Both the position numbers and the translations under genes were made by a program. Of a DNA stretch of 50,080 nt, positions 16,439 through 30,045 are shown piece after piece. Within the stretch, counting starts at the first letter, position 1. Every line of letters starts with the position of its first letter. The notes under the pieces were generated by a model, which worked only from the letters and a program-made list of their open reading frames with translations, did not search any database and had not been told where the DNA came from. This DNA is from an uncultured Alphaproteobacteria bacterium (GTDB lineage: Bacteria > Pseudomonadota > Alphaproteobacteria > HIMB59 > GCA-002718135). The stretch is from positions 1-50,080 of the forward strand of contig CACFVT010000004.1 of NCBI GenBank assembly GCA_902569865.1. The letters are read 5' to 3'.

Positions 16439-17260
16439 ATGTTAATGCAAGGAAAAAAAGGGCTAATAATGGGTGTTGCTAATGATAGGTCAATAGCATG
16501 GGGAATAGCAAAATGTTTAGCCGAAAATGGCGCATCTATTGCTCTAACTTATCAAGGAGAGGCTCTTAAAAAGAGAGTAGAGCCGTTAGGTCAATCAATA
16601 AATTCAAATATATTAATACCTTGCGATGTTGCTGACTCTAGTAGTATGGAAAATGTTTTCAAAACACTAGAACAAAAGTGGGGCAAAATTGATTTCTTAG
16701 TTCATGGAATTGGTTTTTCAAATAAAGATGAATTGAGAGGTAAATATTACAACACATCTTCAGCAAACTTTAATCAAACGATGCACATTTCATGTTATTC
16801 ATTTACAGAGGCTTGCAGATTAGCTGAGCCATTAATGAATGATGGTGGCTCTATTTTAACTTTAACTTATTATGGAGCAGAACAAGTTATGCCACATTAC
16901 AATGTAATGGGTGTTGCCAAAGCTGCTTTAGAGGCTAGTGTTAGATACTTAGCGGTTGATCTTGGTGAAAAGAATGTAAGAGTGAACGCAATAAGTGCTG
17001 GTCCAATCAAAACCCTTGCAGCTTCTGGAATAGGTGATTTTAGATTTATTTTAAAATGGAATGAACTAAATGCTCCATTAAAAAGAAATGTTAGTCAAGG
17101 TGATGTAGGTAATTCAGCACTTTATCTATTAAGTGATTTAGGAAGCGCTGTAACTGGAGAGATCCAACATGTTGACTGTGGATATCATACTGTTGGAATG
17201 GTAGCAGTGGATGAAGCTGAAAAAGTATCCGATCTATTAAATGAATTTAACAATAAATAA
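16439..17260 (+). CDS. fabI: Enoyl-[acyl-carrier-protein] reductase (NADH), FabI type
   Basis: FabI catalyses the last reductive step of fatty-acid elongation. This short-chain dehydrogenase-like protein (273 residues) has GLIMGVANDRSIAWGIAKCL for the dinucleotide-binding region, DFLVHGIGFSNKDE, and the active-site pair Tyr...Lys within YYGAEQVMPHYNVMGVAKAALE. The ending LYLLSDLGSAVTGEIQHVDCGYH is typical. An AGGA element precedes the first ATG (16439), which supports it over the ATG at 16445. aroC follows after 3 nt. Confidence 0.95.
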   Translation: MLMQGKKGLIMGVANDRSIAWGIAKCLAENGASIALTYQGEALKKRVEPLGQSINSNILIPCDVADSSSMENVFKTLEQKWGKIDFLVHGIGFSNKDELRGKYYNTSSANFNQTMHISCYSFTEACRLAEPLMNDGGSILTLTYYGAEQVMPHYNVMGVAKAALEASVRYLAVDLGEKNVRVNAISAGPIKTLAASGIGDFRFILKWNELNAPLKRNVSQGDVGNSALYLLSDLGSAVTGEIQHVDCGYHTVGMVAVDEAEKVSDLLNEFNNK

Positions 17261-17263
17261 ATA

Positions 17264-18334
17264 ATGTCATCAAACTCTATTGGAAAATTATTCTCATTCT
17301 CAACTTGGGGAGAAAGTCATGGTAAAGCGATAGGATGTGTAATTGATGGAGTTCCATCTAATATTGAGCTTAGTGAAAAACATATTCAACCTTACCTTAA
17401 TAAAAGAAAACCTGGTCAATCAAAATATACGACTCAAAGAAATGAAGATGATAAGATAGAAATTTTATCTGGTGTTTTTGAGGGTAAGACAACTGGCCAT
17501 CCAATATCTCTAATAATTTACAATAATGACCAAAGATCTAAAGATTATTCAGAAATTAGAGAAAAATTTCGACCTGGTCACGCTGATTATACCTATTGGA
17601 AAAAATATGGAATAAGGGATTACAGAGGTGGTGGTAGATCAAGTGCTAGAGAAACTGCTATGCGAGTAGCAGCAGGAGCTATTGCAAGAAAAGTTATATG
17701 GAAAAAAATTGGCAATCAAGCCAAAATTACTGGTGCTCTAATTCAAATAGGTAATTCCAAAATAAACTATGATAATTGGAATGAAAATTTCATCTCTGAA
17801 AATGAATTTTTTTGCCCAGATGAAAAAATAATAACTGAATGGAAAAATCTTATAGATAATGCTCGTAAAGATGGATCCTCATTAGGTGCAATAATAGAAG
17901 TTAGAGCATCAGGTATACCCACAGGTCTAGGTGAACCTATATATGATAAGTTAGACTCTGATATTGCAAAAGCATTGATGACAATTAATGCTGTTAAGGG
18001 TGTAGAAATAGGTAATGGCTTTGATAGTGTTAATGAGGATGGAAAAACAAACGTAGATGAAATGATATTAAAAGAAGGTAAACCAAGTTTCTTAAGCAAC
18101 AATAATGGTGGTATTCTTGGAGGCATTAGTTCTGGACAAAATATAGTTTGTCGATTTGTAGTAAAACCAACAAGCTCAATAACATCTGAGAGAAAAACAA
18201 TTGATATTAATTTGCAAGAAACAACGATTTCAACAAAAGGACGTCATGATCCTTGTGTAGGTATTAGAGCAGTTCCTGTTGGTGAAGCAATGCTTGCAAC
18301 CACTATTGCAGATCATTGTCTTCGCTATTTCTGA
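17264..18334 (+). CDS. aroC: Chorismate synthase
   Basis: AroC converts EPSP to chorismate and needs reduced FMN. The three signatures are visible in the 356 residues: [38 protein letters not shown] (middle) and [19 protein letters not shown] near the C-terminus. [19 protein letters not shown] is also conserved. It lies 3 nt downstream of fabI. Its last 10 nt overlap the convergent tlyA. Confidence 0.97.
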   Translation: MSSNSIGKLFSFSTWGESHGKAIGCVIDGVPSNIELSEKHIQPYLNKRKPGQSKYTTQRNEDDKIEILSGVFEGKTTGHPISLIIYNNDQRSKDYSEIREKFRPGHADYTYWKKYGIRDYRGGGRSSARETAMRVAAGAIARKVIWKKIGNQAKITGALIQIGNSKINYDNWNENFISENEFFCPDEKIITEWKNLIDNARKDGSSLGAIIEVRASGIPTGLGEPIYDKLDSDIAKALMTINAVKGVEIGNGFDSVNEDGKTNVDEMILKEGKPSFLSNNNGGILGGISSGQNIVCRFVVKPTSSITSERKTIDINLQETTISTKGRHDPCVGIRAVPVGEAMLATTIADHCLRYF

Positions 18335-19068
18335 TACTTTGCAGTAAGTAAAAATTCTGTATTACCTTTTGGGCCTTTGATAGGGCTTTCAATAATATTC
18401 AGCACTTCACAATTACACTCACATTCAAACCATGTTTTGATTTCATCACAAATACGAACGTGAATGTCAGAGTTTTTAACTACACCTTTTTTTGTTTCAT
18501 TTTTTTTTGACTCAAATTGTGGTTTAATGAGTACAATAATAATACTTTTATTTTTTAGTAACTCTAAACAAGGTAAGATAACTTTTTTAAGACTGATAAA
18601 GCTAACATCGCAAACTAATAATTCAATTAATTCACTAATTATATCTTTAGTAAGATAACGAGCGTTTATCTTTTCCAAATTTATAACTATTTTATTTTCT
18701 TTTAATCTTTCATGTAATTGATTTGTGCCAACATCAACAGAAAATACTTTCTTTGCACCTCTTTGAATTAATACCTCTGTAAAACCTCCAGTAGATGCGC
18801 CAAGATCCAAACATACTTGATTTTCTACATTAATATTATTTTCATCAAGTGCTTTAATTAATTTATAGGCTCCTCTAGAAACCCACTTGGGGCCAAGATT
18901 TTTGATTTCAATTAAAGAGTAAGGACTTATATTAAATCCACTTTTATTGATGATTTTTCCTTCAACAGAGACTTGACCTGCCATAATCATAGATTGAGCT
19001 TTTGTTTTAGAATCAGCTAATTTTCTATCAAAGAGTATTTGATCAAGTCGTATTTTTTTTAAAATCAA
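18325..19068 (-). CDS. tlyA: TlyA-family rRNA 2'-O-methyltransferase
   Basis: TlyA-type proteins methylate ribose 2'-OH in 16S and/or 23S rRNA; some homologues are called hemolysins. The 247-residue protein has an N-terminal S4 RNA-binding domain ([22 protein letters not shown], about 6-27), then an FtsJ-like domain starting [14 protein letters not shown] with the SAM motif [20 protein letters not shown]. The acidic strand [11 protein letters not shown] and the catalytic KPQFES region follow. Its ATG overlaps the dxs stop by 4 nt, an association common in alphaproteobacteria. Confidence 0.93.
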   Translation of the reverse strand: MILKKIRLDQILFDRKLADSKTKAQSMIMAGQVSVEGKIINKSGFNISPYSLIEIKNLGPKWVSRGAYKLIKALDENNINVENQVCLDLGASTGGFTEVLIQRGAKKVFSVDVGTNQLHERLKENKIVINLEKINARYLTKDIISELIELLVCDVSFISLKKVILPCLELLKNKSIIIVLIKPQFESKKNETKKGVVKNSDIHVRICDEIKTWFECECNCEVLNIIESPIKGPKGNTEFLLTAKYQK

Positions 19069-20987
19069 TTGCTTATATTTTTATTGAAAGATTGAAAATT
19101 AACTACGTTATCTTGATAAATCTGTATGATCTTTTTGGCAATAGAATCAGCATCCATTCCTATTTCTGAATATTGTTCTTCAGGAGATTGATGGTCTATA
19201 AATTTATCTGGAAAAAAAATATTATTTACTTTGGTTGATGTAATCTTAATTCTTTCATTATGAATATAATTTAAAACACTAGAACTAAATCCACCACTTG
19301 AACCTTCTTCAATAGTAAGCAAGTATTTATGATTATCTAATAATTGTTCTAGTAAATTTGTATCAATTGGTTTTGCAAATCTAGCATCTGCCAAAGTTGG
19401 TTGAATTCCATTGGCATTAAGAATTTTTATTGCTTCTTGGCAGCTTTGTAACCTTGATCCTAAATTTAAAATCGCTACTTCATTGCCTTCTTCAAGAATA
19501 ATTCCCTTTCCTATTTCTATGGGGTCAATATTATTATCATTATTATTAATTTCACCTGTTCCTCTTGGATATCTAAATGCCGAAGGCCTATCATTAATAA
19601 AAACAGTTGTATTAATCATTCTAATTAATTCATTTTGATTACTAGGTGCCATAATTATAAAATTTGGAAGTGTAGATAGAAAAGTAATATCATATGATCC
19701 AGCATGGGTTGGCCCGTCTGCTCCAACTAGTCCAGCACGATCAATTGCAAATCTTACAGGAAGTTTTTGTAATGCTACGTCATGAACAATTTGATCATAA
19801 GCCCGCTGTAAAAAAGTTGAATAAATTGCCACATATGGTTTAAAACCTTCTGTAGCAAGTCCTGCAGCCATGGTTACAGCATGTTGTTCAGCTATACCAA
19901 CATCAAATAACCTATCAGGATACTGAGAATTAAATATATCTAAACCAGTTCCACTTATCATTGCTGCAGTAAGTGCAACAATTTTTTCATCATTTTTAGC
20001 AACATTTGATAATGTTTCCCCAAAAATTGAGGAGTATGTTTTTTTATTTGATGAATTTAAAGATTGTCCTGTTTTAACATCAAATTTATTAACACCATGA
20101 AATTTATCATCAGATTTTTCCGCCGGCTCATAACCATAACCCTTTTTGGTCACACAATGAAGAAAAATTGGTTTATCAACTGATGAGTCTTTTATATTTT
20201 CTAAAACTTGAACTAATGTTTTAATATCATGGCCATCGATTGGTCCTAAGTAATAAAAACCTAACTCTTCAAATAAAGTGCCACCAGTCACTAAACCTTT
20301 TGAAAACTCCTCAGCTTTATACAAAGTTTTAGATACTGAATTTGATAACTTTGTTGATATTTTTTTTAATAAACTTCTAACATTTGTATATTGTTTTGAA
20401 GAAAGTAATTTTGTTAAATAATTACTCATTGCACCAACAGGTCTATCAATTGACATGTCATTATCATTTAAAATTACTATCATTTGTTTGTTACTAGCAC
20501 CTACATTGTTCAATGCTTCATATGCCATTCCTGCACTTAGCGCACCATCGCCAATAACAGATATAATTTTAGCATTATCATTATTCAGGTCCTTGGCAAC
20601 TTTCATACCCATGCCTGCAGAAATAGATGTAGAACTATGCGCTGTACCAAAAGGATCATACTCACTTTCACTTCTTTTTACAAATCCATACAATCCATTT
20701 TTTTGTCTTAAGGTTTCAATTTTATTCTTTCTGCCAGTTAGAATTTTGTGAGGATATGATTGATGACCGACATCCCAAATCAATCTATCTCTTGGAGTAT
20801 TAAAAACAAAGTGTAAAGCTATTGTTAGCTCCACAACACCTAAGCCTGCACCTAAATGTCCTCCAGTTTTTGAAACAGTTTCAATAGTTTTATTTCTAAG
20901 CTCATTTGATAAATTTTCTAATTCGATTAATGATAATTTTCTTAAATCAGAAGGAAAATTAATTTTATTTAAAAGTTTATAACTCAT
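19065..20987 (-). CDS. dxs: 1-deoxy-D-xylulose-5-phosphate synthase
   Basis: Dxs condenses pyruvate and glyceraldehyde 3-phosphate, the first step of the MEP isoprenoid pathway. TPP binding is seen in ISVIGDGALSAGMAYEALNN, with GHLGAGLGVVELTIALH and WDVGHQSYPHKIL before it, and DRAGLVGADGPTHAGSYD in the pyrimidine domain. I chose the ATG at 20987 (MSYKLLNKINFP, 640 residues). A longer frame from 21026 would overlap xseB by 35 nt, and the extra 13 residues do not look like the family. xseB ends 4 nt upstream. Confidence 0.95.
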   Translation of the reverse strand: MSYKLLNKINFPSDLRKLSLIELENLSNELRNKTIETVSKTGGHLGAGLGVVELTIALHFVFNTPRDRLIWDVGHQSYPHKILTGRKNKIETLRQKNGLYGFVKRSESEYDPFGTAHSSTSISAGMGMKVAKDLNNDNAKIISVIGDGALSAGMAYEALNNVGASNKQMIVILNDNDMSIDRPVGAMSNYLTKLLSSKQYTNVRSLLKKISTKLSNSVSKTLYKAEEFSKGLVTGGTLFEELGFYYLGPIDGHDIKTLVQVLENIKDSSVDKPIFLHCVTKKGYGYEPAEKSDDKFHGVNKFDVKTGQSLNSSNKKTYSSIFGETLSNVAKNDEKIVALTAAMISGTGLDIFNSQYPDRLFDVGIAEQHAVTMAAGLATEGFKPYVAIYSTFLQRAYDQIVHDVALQKLPVRFAIDRAGLVGADGPTHAGSYDITFLSTLPNFIIMAPSNQNELIRMINTTVFINDRPSAFRYPRGTGEINNNDNNIDPIEIGKGIILEEGNEVAILNLGSRLQSCQEAIKILNANGIQPTLADARFAKPIDTNLLEQLLDNHKYLLTIEEGSSGGFSSSVLNYIHNERIKITSTKVNNIFFPDKFIDHQSPEEQYSEIGMDADSIAKKIIQIYQDNVVNFQSFNKNISN

Positions 20988-20991
20988 AAAA

Positions 20992-21213
20992 CTAAAAATC
21001 TTCTTTTGTAACTTTGTTGTCCTCAATCATTATTTTTTTAATCTGCATTTCAATATCTTTTAGTTTGTTGTCACAAATTTTCTTAATTTTCATACCTTCT
21101 TCATATAGCTTAACTGACTCTTCTAAACCAATTTCACCAGACTCTAACTTTTCAACAATTAGTTCAAGTTTTTGCAAATTTTTTTCAAAGCTATTTTCTT
21201 TATCTTTACTCAT
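20992..21213 (-). CDS. xseB: Exodeoxyribonuclease VII small subunit
   Basis: XseB is the short helical subunit that activates XseA in exonuclease VII. The 73 residues show the family core SFEKNLQKLELIVEKLESGEIGLEESVKLYEEGMK. It lies directly upstream of dxs, as in many proteobacteria. The stop of the upstream membrane-protein gene is only 1 nt away, so the small operon DUF6476-like/xseB/dxs/tlyA is probably transcribed as one unit. Confidence 0.94.
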   Translation of the reverse strand: MSKDKENSFEKNLQKLELIVEKLESGEIGLEESVKLYEEGMKIKKICDNKLKDIEMQIKKIMIEDNKVTKEDF

Positions 21214-21214
21214 A

Positions 21215-21502
21215 TCATCTACCTATTTTTGATAAGATTTTATTTTCTTTTAAATTATACATAATTAAGTATGAATGGTCATTATCAGAAATAACTATCA
21301 ATACATTATTTTCATCAATTATTTTTAAATCTTTGATATTCTCAGAATTTTTAAGATTTAATGAATAATTTGTTATTTCATTATTTGATAAATCTTTAGT
21401 GTTTGAAATTTTAGAATACAAACCGTATAAAAGAAATGCAAAACATATAAATATTAATATTGCTAATAATATAACAATAAATTTAAGAAAACTATTACTC
21501 AT
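21215..21502 (-). CDS. Single-pass membrane protein, DUF6476-like
   Basis: The 95-residue product begins with one strong membrane helix (about residues 8-28), followed by a soluble stretch with alternating strands (KDLKIIDENNVLIVISDN, HSYLIMYNLKENKILSKIG). Position next to rluD and the fold outline fit DUF6476-type alphaproteobacterial proteins, but the identity is only moderately supported. Its ATG (minus, 21502-21500) overlaps the rluD ATG (plus, 21501-21503) in a CATG, leaving no intergenic region. Confidence 0.6.
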   Translation of the reverse strand: MSNSFLKFIVILLAILIFICFAFLLYGLYSKISNTKDLSNNEITNYSLNLKNSENIKDLKIIDENNVLIVISDNDHSYLIMYNLKENKILSKIGR

Positions 21503-22472
21503 GAATGGAACCTATACTCACAAAGTAAATATAAATAAAGAACTAAGTTCAATTAGATTGGATAAGATCCTAGCCAAAAAAGTTGATAAATTATCTCGTA
21601 TGCAAATTAAAACGTTGATCAAAAGTGGGAATGTTAAATTAAACAATATTCCAATACTTGACCCATCATATTTAGTTAGAGAAAACGATAGTTTTGAAAT
21701 ATCTATATTAAAACCTGAAGAAACAAAATATACAGCTGAAGATATAACTCTAAACATTATATATGAGGATGATGATTTAATTGTAATTAATAAGCAAGCG
21801 GGAATTGTAACTCATCCAGCGCCTGGAAATCAAACAGGGACATTAGTTCAAGCATTAATTCATCATGCAAAAAATACACTAAGTGATGTGAATGGAAATA
21901 ATAGGCCTGGTATTATTCATAGATTAGATAAAAATACTAGTGGATTAATGGTAATTGCAAAAAATAATTTTACACATATACATTTAGCTAATCAGTTCAA
22001 AATGCATTCAATTTCTAGAAAATATAAAGCAATTATTTGGGGAGTGCCTTCTAATCAAATTATAGAAGGATACATTGAAAGACATAAAATAAATAGAAAA
22101 AAAATGAGCTTAAATAATAAAGAAGATGGAAAGTTTTCAAAAACAGAAATAAAGTTGATTAAATCTTTTCAAAACTCTGCTTTAATTGAATGTACACTTC
22201 ATACAGGAAGGACACATCAAATAAGGTTGCATTTAACATCAATTAATTCACCTGTAGTAGGTGATGAAATTTACGGTAAAAACAAAATTAGTAAATATGG
22301 GTTAGATAAAAAAAATTTTAATAAATTTTTAATTTTAAAAAACTTTCAACGACAAGCATTGCATGCAGTTCATTTAGGTTTTTTTCATCCAAAATTAAAA
22401 AAAAATATGCAATTTAACTCAAATTTGCCTGAAGATATGCAGAATTTACTAGATTTGTTAATAAAATATTAA
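21501..22472 (+). CDS. rluD: Ribosomal large subunit pseudouridine synthase, RluD-like
   Basis: This enzyme makes pseudouridines in helix 69 of 23S rRNA if it is truly RluD. It has an N-terminal S4 domain (RLDKILAKKVDKLSRMQIK, about 17-35), then the RluA-family catalytic domain with IINKQAGIVTHPAPGN, the active-site Asp in IIHRLDKNTSGLMV, and LIECTLHTGRTHQIRLHL. I chose the ATG at 21501, giving 323 residues; an upstream start at 21399 would run entirely over the divergent gene and adds no family sequence. RluC is an alternative, but the S4 plus central sequence favours RluD. Confidence 0.88.
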   Translation: MNGTYTHKVNINKELSSIRLDKILAKKVDKLSRMQIKTLIKSGNVKLNNIPILDPSYLVRENDSFEISILKPEETKYTAEDITLNIIYEDDDLIVINKQAGIVTHPAPGNQTGTLVQALIHHAKNTLSDVNGNNRPGIIHRLDKNTSGLMVIAKNNFTHIHLANQFKMHSISRKYKAIIWGVPSNQIIEGYIERHKINRKKMSLNNKEDGKFSKTEIKLIKSFQNSALIECTLHTGRTHQIRLHLTSINSPVVGDEIYGKNKISKYGLDKKNFNKFLILKNFQRQALHAVHLGFFHPKLKKNMQFNSNLPEDMQNLLDLLIKY

Positions 22473-22502
22473 TTTCGATTTTAAATATGATATAGGGCAG
22501 GG

Positions 22503-25727
<3,225 letters not shown>

Positions 25728-25738
<11 letters not shown>

Positions 25739-27083
25739 GATTAATCCTTATATCTTTTTCTATTCTTTTTGCTTTTGCTTGAACTAATTCTAAGTCTTTT
25801 CCCTCAACTAATATTCTTATCAAAGGTTCTGTGCCAGATAACCTTATCAATAATCTAATATTTTTATCTTTAATTTTTTTGTTGTTGAGGTTTTTAATAT
25901 ATTGAAGACAATTTTTTGAAATTTTTGTGTAAGGTATATTAATTTTAATTTGAGGAAAATTATTATATAAATTAAAAATTGAGCTAACTGGTTTTTTTAA
26001 TTTTGATATTATTTCCATTACTTTTAATGCTGCTAAAATTCCATCTCCTGTTTTTGAATACTCAGATAAAATTATATGGCCAGATTGTTCGCCTCCTAAA
26101 ATCGAGTTGTGTTTTTGCATTTCATTTATGACATTTATATCTCCTACCGATGAACGTTTTAATTTAATTTTTAAATTACTTAAAAGATAATTTTCTAATC
26201 CTAAGTTTGACATTACTGTAGTAATAATGGGAAACTGAGTTTTTGTGTTATTTAAATTTATAAGATGTTTAGCAAATAATGCAATTATTTTATCACCATC
26301 AATTTCTTCGCCTTTTTCATTTACTATTATCAATCTGTCTCCATCACCATCAAAAGCAAAACCTATATCAGCTCTTTCCTGTATTACTTTTTTTGATAAT
26401 TCATTTATGTTTACGGCTCCACAATTAAAATTAATATTTTTTCCATTAGGTTTATCATTAATACACACAACTTCATGACCTAGTTCCCAGAAAATATGCG
26501 GGGCTATTTCATAAGTTGCACCATTCCCACAATCTAAAACTATTTTTAATTTTCTTATTTTTATATTCTTTTGTAATGTATTTTTTAAAAATTCAGAATA
26601 TCTACCTGAAGCATCCTCAAGTCTAATAGCTTTTCCTGTAATAAACTTACTATTAATAATTTTAGAATATTGTTTTTTATTTAAAATAATATCTTCAATC
26701 TTATTTTCTAATTTTGTACTTATTTTATACCCATCTGAATTAAAAAATTTAAGACCATTATATTCAAATGTATTATGAGATGCTGTAATCATTACACCGA
26801 TATCTGCCCTTAAAGACCTCATTAAATGTGGGACTGCAGGAGTTGGTAACGGTCCAACTAGCACAACTTCCATACCCATTGAAATAAATCCCGCTGTAAT
26901 TAAAGGTTCATAAAGATAACCTGATAATCTTGTGTCCTTGCAAATTATTACTCTTGAATTTTTCTTTTTTCTAGATTTTAATAAGTATCCTGCAGCTTTA
27001 GAAATTTTTAGAGTTGTTTCTGGAGTTAGAGGTTCTTCATTAACTAAGCATCTTATTCCATCAGTACCAAATATTTTGCCCAT
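25728..27083 (-). CDS. glmM: Phosphoglucosamine mutase
   Basis: GlmM converts glucosamine 6-phosphate to glucosamine 1-phosphate for UDP-GlcNAc and peptidoglycan synthesis. The phosphoserine loop ITASHNTFEYNG carries the active Ser102; the metal-binding loop is FDGDGDRLI, the sugar-binding GGEQSGHIILSEYSKTGDG follows, and the phosphate-binding end is RLSGTEPLIRILVEG. Length (451) and the opening GKIFGTDGIRC are standard. It follows ftsH by 47 nt and continues into hisZ. Confidence 0.96.
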
Positions 27084-27130
27084 ATACCCTTTTATTGAAT
27101 ATATTAAATAAAATAAAGAGGTATGATTTA

Positions 27131-29032
27131 TTAGTTGGGTTGGGGGGCTGTTGTTCCACCAGATTTTGGAACTGAAGTATGAGTGGTCGAGGTAGCTGAA
27201 GTTGTATCGTCAAAATCATCACGAGAAGGTTTGATTCCTTTAATTAAGTCTTTAATTTCATCACCACTTAAAGTTTCGAATTCTAACAAACCTTTAGCAA
27301 CAATATGTAACTCTTCAATATTGTCTTGAAGAATTTTTCTACATAATTTGTCAGCTTCTTCAGCTAAAAACCTTACCTCGTCATCGATAATTTTTGCTGT
27401 TGAATCTGAGAGATTCTTTGATTGTGCAACTGAGTGACCCAAAAATACTTCTTCACTGTCATTATTATATCGTAAATTACCAAGTTTTTCACTCATACCC
27501 CACTCAGTAATCATTTTTCTTGCAAGGTTAGTAACCATTTGTATGTCACTTGCTGCTCCGTTTGTAATTTTGTCTTTACCAAAAATCATTTCTTCAGCTA
27601 TTCTTCCTCCAGTGGCTATAACTAAATGTGCTTTCATTTGATCTACCCTCATTGAGAATTGATCTTTTTCTGGAAGTCTCATTACCATTCCAAGAGCTCT
27701 GCCTCTCGGAATAATTGTAGCCTTATGAATTGGGTCAGATGCAGGTGAATGAAGAGTTGCAACTGCATGACCAGCTTCATGATAAGCAGTTAATTTTTTT
27801 TCATCTTCCGACATGACCATAGATCTTCTTTCAGACCCCATCATCACTTTATCTTTAGCATTTTCAAAATCTTCCAATGTAACCATTCTTTTATTTTTTC
27901 TTGCTGCCAATAAAGCAGCTTCATTTACTAAGTTAGCTAAATCAGCACCGGAAAAACCGGGCGTACCTCTTGCAATAATTTTAGAGTCAAACTTTGGTGA
28001 AACCTTAATTTTTTTAATATGAACTTTTAATATTTTATCTCTACCGATTATGTCAGGATTAGATACAGTAATTTGTCTATCAAATCTTCCTGGTCTTAAA
28101 AGTGCTGGATCAAGGACATCTGGTCTGTTAGTTGCTGCAACAATAATTACGCCAGCGTTTGCTTCAAAACCATCCATTTCAACAAGCAATTGATTTAAAG
28201 TTTGTTCTCTTTCATCATTTCCACCACCTAAACCTGCCCCTCTATGTCTACCTACTGCATCAATTTCATCGATAAATATAATGCAAGGAGCATTTTTTTT
28301 TCCTTGTTCAAACATATCTCTTACTCTACTTGCGCCAACACCAACAAACATTTCCACAAAGTCGGAGCCTGATATTGAAAAAAAAGGAACATTAGCTTCT
28401 CCTGCAATGGCTCTAGCTAAAAGAGTTTTACCGGTTCCAGGAGGGCCAACTAATAAGGCTCCTGTTGGTATCTTTCCTCCAAGTCGTGAGAATTTTTTTG
28501 GATCCTTTAAAAATTCAACTACTTCTTCTAGTTCTTGCTTTGCCTCATCAATTCCAGCCACATCATCAAATGTAATCTTGCCAATAGCTTCATTTAACAA
28601 TTTTGCTTTTGATTTTCCAAAACCCATTGCTTTCCCTCCACCTGATTGCATTTGTCTCATGAAGAAAATCCAAACACCAATTAACAGCAACATAGGGAAC
28701 CAGGATAGTAAAACACTTAAAATCGGATGCATAGATCGCTCTGATGGTTCAGCAACTATTTTTACACCAGATTGATTTAATTTATTGACTAAATCAGGGT
28801 AATTAGGTGAGTATGTTGAGAATGATCTTCCATCTTCAAAGAAGCCTGATACATTATTTCCAATTATTTTTACTTCTGAAATATTGCCATTATCTGCAGC
28901 TATAAGAAAATCAGAAAAAGATATTACTTTAGATTGATTATTAGAAGAGCTGTTTTGAAATAAATTAAAAAGAGCTATTAAAAGCAACCCTATCACAACC
29001 CATAAAATTATGTTTTTACTAAAATTTTTCAT
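27131..29032 (-). CDS. ftsH: ATP-dependent zinc metalloprotease FtsH
   Basis: FtsH is a membrane-anchored AAA+ protease for membrane and regulatory proteins, including RpoH in E. coli. Two membrane segments (about 7-25 and 103-125) flank a periplasmic domain. The AAA module has GPPGTGKT (196-203), the Walker [13 protein letters not shown] and the second region of homology around [19 protein letters not shown]. The protease zinc site is HEAGH (about residue 420). At 633 residues it is full length, with a Ser/Thr/Pro-rich tail. The gene lies between tilS and glmM as in other alphaproteobacteria. Confidence 0.98.
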   Translation of the reverse strand: MKNFSKNIILWVVIGLLLIALFNLFQNSSSNNQSKVISFSDFLIAADNGNISEVKIIGNNVSGFFEDGRSFSTYSPNYPDLVNKLNQSGVKIVAEPSERSMHPILSVLLSWFPMLLLIGVWIFFMRQMQSGGGKAMGFGKSKAKLLNEAIGKITFDDVAGIDEAKQELEEVVEFLKDPKKFSRLGGKIPTGALLVGPPGTGKTLLARAIAGEANVPFFSISGSDFVEMFVGVGASRVRDMFEQGKKNAPCIIFIDEIDAVGRHRGAGLGGGNDEREQTLNQLLVEMDGFEANAGVIIVAATNRPDVLDPALLRPGRFDRQITVSNPDIIGRDKILKVHIKKIKVSPKFDSKIIARGTPGFSGADLANLVNEAALLAARKNKRMVTLEDFENAKDKVMMGSERRSMVMSEDEKKLTAYHEAGHAVATLHSPASDPIHKATIIPRGRALGMVMRLPEKDQFSMRVDQMKAHLVIATGGRIAEEMIFGKDKITNGAASDIQMVTNLARKMITEWGMSEKLGNLRYNNDSEEVFLGHSVAQSKNLSDSTAKIIDDEVRFLAEEADKLCRKILQDNIEELHIVAKGLLEFETLSGDEIKDLIKGIKPSRDDFDDTTSATSTTHTSVPKSGGTTAPQPN

Positions 29033-29081
29033 TTGTAACTATTACATAGGAATTAAAACTAAAAACACAATAGTTTTTGCC

Positions 29082-29372
29082 CTATTTTTGAAAAAATGTA
29101 AGCAAATCATCGTTTTTTTTTATAGATACTCCAGTCAGATTAAAGATCTTAAAACTAGATTTTTTCATCTCGCTAATGAAAAGTTTAATTTTTGAGCTTC
29201 TTGCTTTGTATTTTTTATCTGAAAAAAATTTTAAACAAAGCAAAATAATTTTTTCAATTATAAGATCATCAAATTTTAAAAGGGTATCTCTTTTAATTTT
29301 AATGCTCTTAGGCTTAATTTCAAATATAGTATCGATTAAACATTTCCATACCATATTTCTATAATAAGGCAT
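29082..29372 (-). CDS. tilS: C-terminal part of TilS in a shifted frame
   Basis: This 96-residue frame overlaps the end of the TilS N-terminal frame by 14 nt and reads on in a different phase. Its content fits a TilS C-terminal half: a basic, helical stretch (residues about 15-75) and a terminal strand region SFKIFNLTGVSIKKNDDLL, which parallels the 'TLGGC..' end of the family. If one A of the A7 run at 29376-29382 were absent, the two frames would join without a gap into about 320 residues. Independent translation from the internal ATG is possible but not supported by a ribosome-binding site. Confidence 0.6.
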   Translation of the reverse strand: MPYYRNMVWKCLIDTIFEIKPKSIKIKRDTLLKFDDLIIEKIILLCLKFFSDKKYKARSSKIKLFISEMKKSSFKIFNLTGVSIKKNDDLLTFFQK

Positions 29373-30045
29373 TTCTTTTTTTCAAATTCATAAAATCATT
29401 TTTAATTAATTTTTTATATTTATTATTTTGTAAAAAATTTCTTACTTTTACTCTTGTATAATTTACATCTTTATTTGATGGATCATTTACAAAAATTAAT
29501 TTATTTTTTTTATTAAAACTAAGTATTGATTTTTTTTTTATTTTAATAAAAGGTCTTAAAATTTGTATTTTTTTAAAATAAGTAATTTCTTCCATTGATC
29601 CCAAACCTGCAAAATTGCTACCATTTATTTTTCTAATTAAATAAGTCTCCAAATTATCATCAAAATGATGGCCTAAAAATAAATGGTGGATATAATTTTT
29701 TTTACAAAAAGTAATTATTCCATCAAACCTATTGTTTCTTGCCTGTTCCATATTTTTTTTGATTAATTTATTTTTTTTTATTTTTAAAATTCTAGCGTTT
29801 ATATTTAAATCCCTTAAAATATCTCTCACATAGTGAGACTCTTGCTCTGAATTATTTCTAATTTTATGATCAAATATGAGGGCAGATAATTTACCGTGTT
29901 TTGATTTAATCCATTTATTGATAAGATAAACAAGAGCAATACTATCTGGTCCTCCAGATACACCCACAGCAACATGTGGGTATTTTTCAAAACATTTTAA
30001 ATTATTTAGATAGGAAAAAAAATTAATGTCATTTAATAACATCAA
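29359..30045 (-). CDS. tilS: tRNA(Ile)-lysidine synthetase, N-terminal catalytic part (frame broken)
   Basis: TilS makes lysidine at the CAU anticodon of minor tRNA-Ile and is essential in most bacteria. The PP-loop is VSGGPDSIAL (S30 onward), then IFDHKIRNNSEQE, the ARNNRF motif and LGHHFDDNLETYLIR, and later the RPFI and NDPSNKDVNYTRVKVRNF motifs. All catalytic motifs of the N-terminal domain are intact. The frame stops after 228 residues, just past an A7 run, while the sequence continues in another phase. This is either a real frameshift, transcript slippage, or a sequencing/assembly error. It overlaps cpoB by 4 nt. Confidence 0.88.
   Translation of the reverse strand: MMLLNDINFFSYLNNLKCFEKYPHVAVGVSGGPDSIALVYLINKWIKSKHGKLSALIFDHKIRNNSEQESHYVRDILRDLNINARILKIKKNKLIKKNMEQARNNRFDGIITFCKKNYIHHLFLGHHFDDNLETYLIRKINGSNFAGLGSMEEITYFKKIQILRPFIKIKKKSILSFNKKNKLIFVNDPSNKDVNYTRVKVRNFLQNNKYKKLIKNDFMNLKKRNALL
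29376..29382 (-). other. A7 homopolymer at the tilS frame break
   Basis: Seven A on the coding strand (T on plus). A six- or nine-A version would join the upstream TilS frame (..NLKK) directly to the downstream frame (EMPYYR..). Such runs are the usual place for polymerase slippage and for sequencing error. Confidence 0.75.

Noticed and set aside
20988-21026. Longer dxs start adding 13 residues
   Set aside because: It would overlap xseB by 35 nt and the added residues do not look like the Dxs N-terminus, whereas MSYKLLNK at 20987 does.
21399-21500. Longer rluD start
   Set aside because: The extra 34 residues lie wholly over the divergent membrane-protein gene and carry no family signal; the ATG at 21501 precedes the S4 domain as expected.
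28281-28775. 164-residue frame opposite ftsH
   Set aside because: This is antisense to the AAA domain of FtsH, with no family signal.
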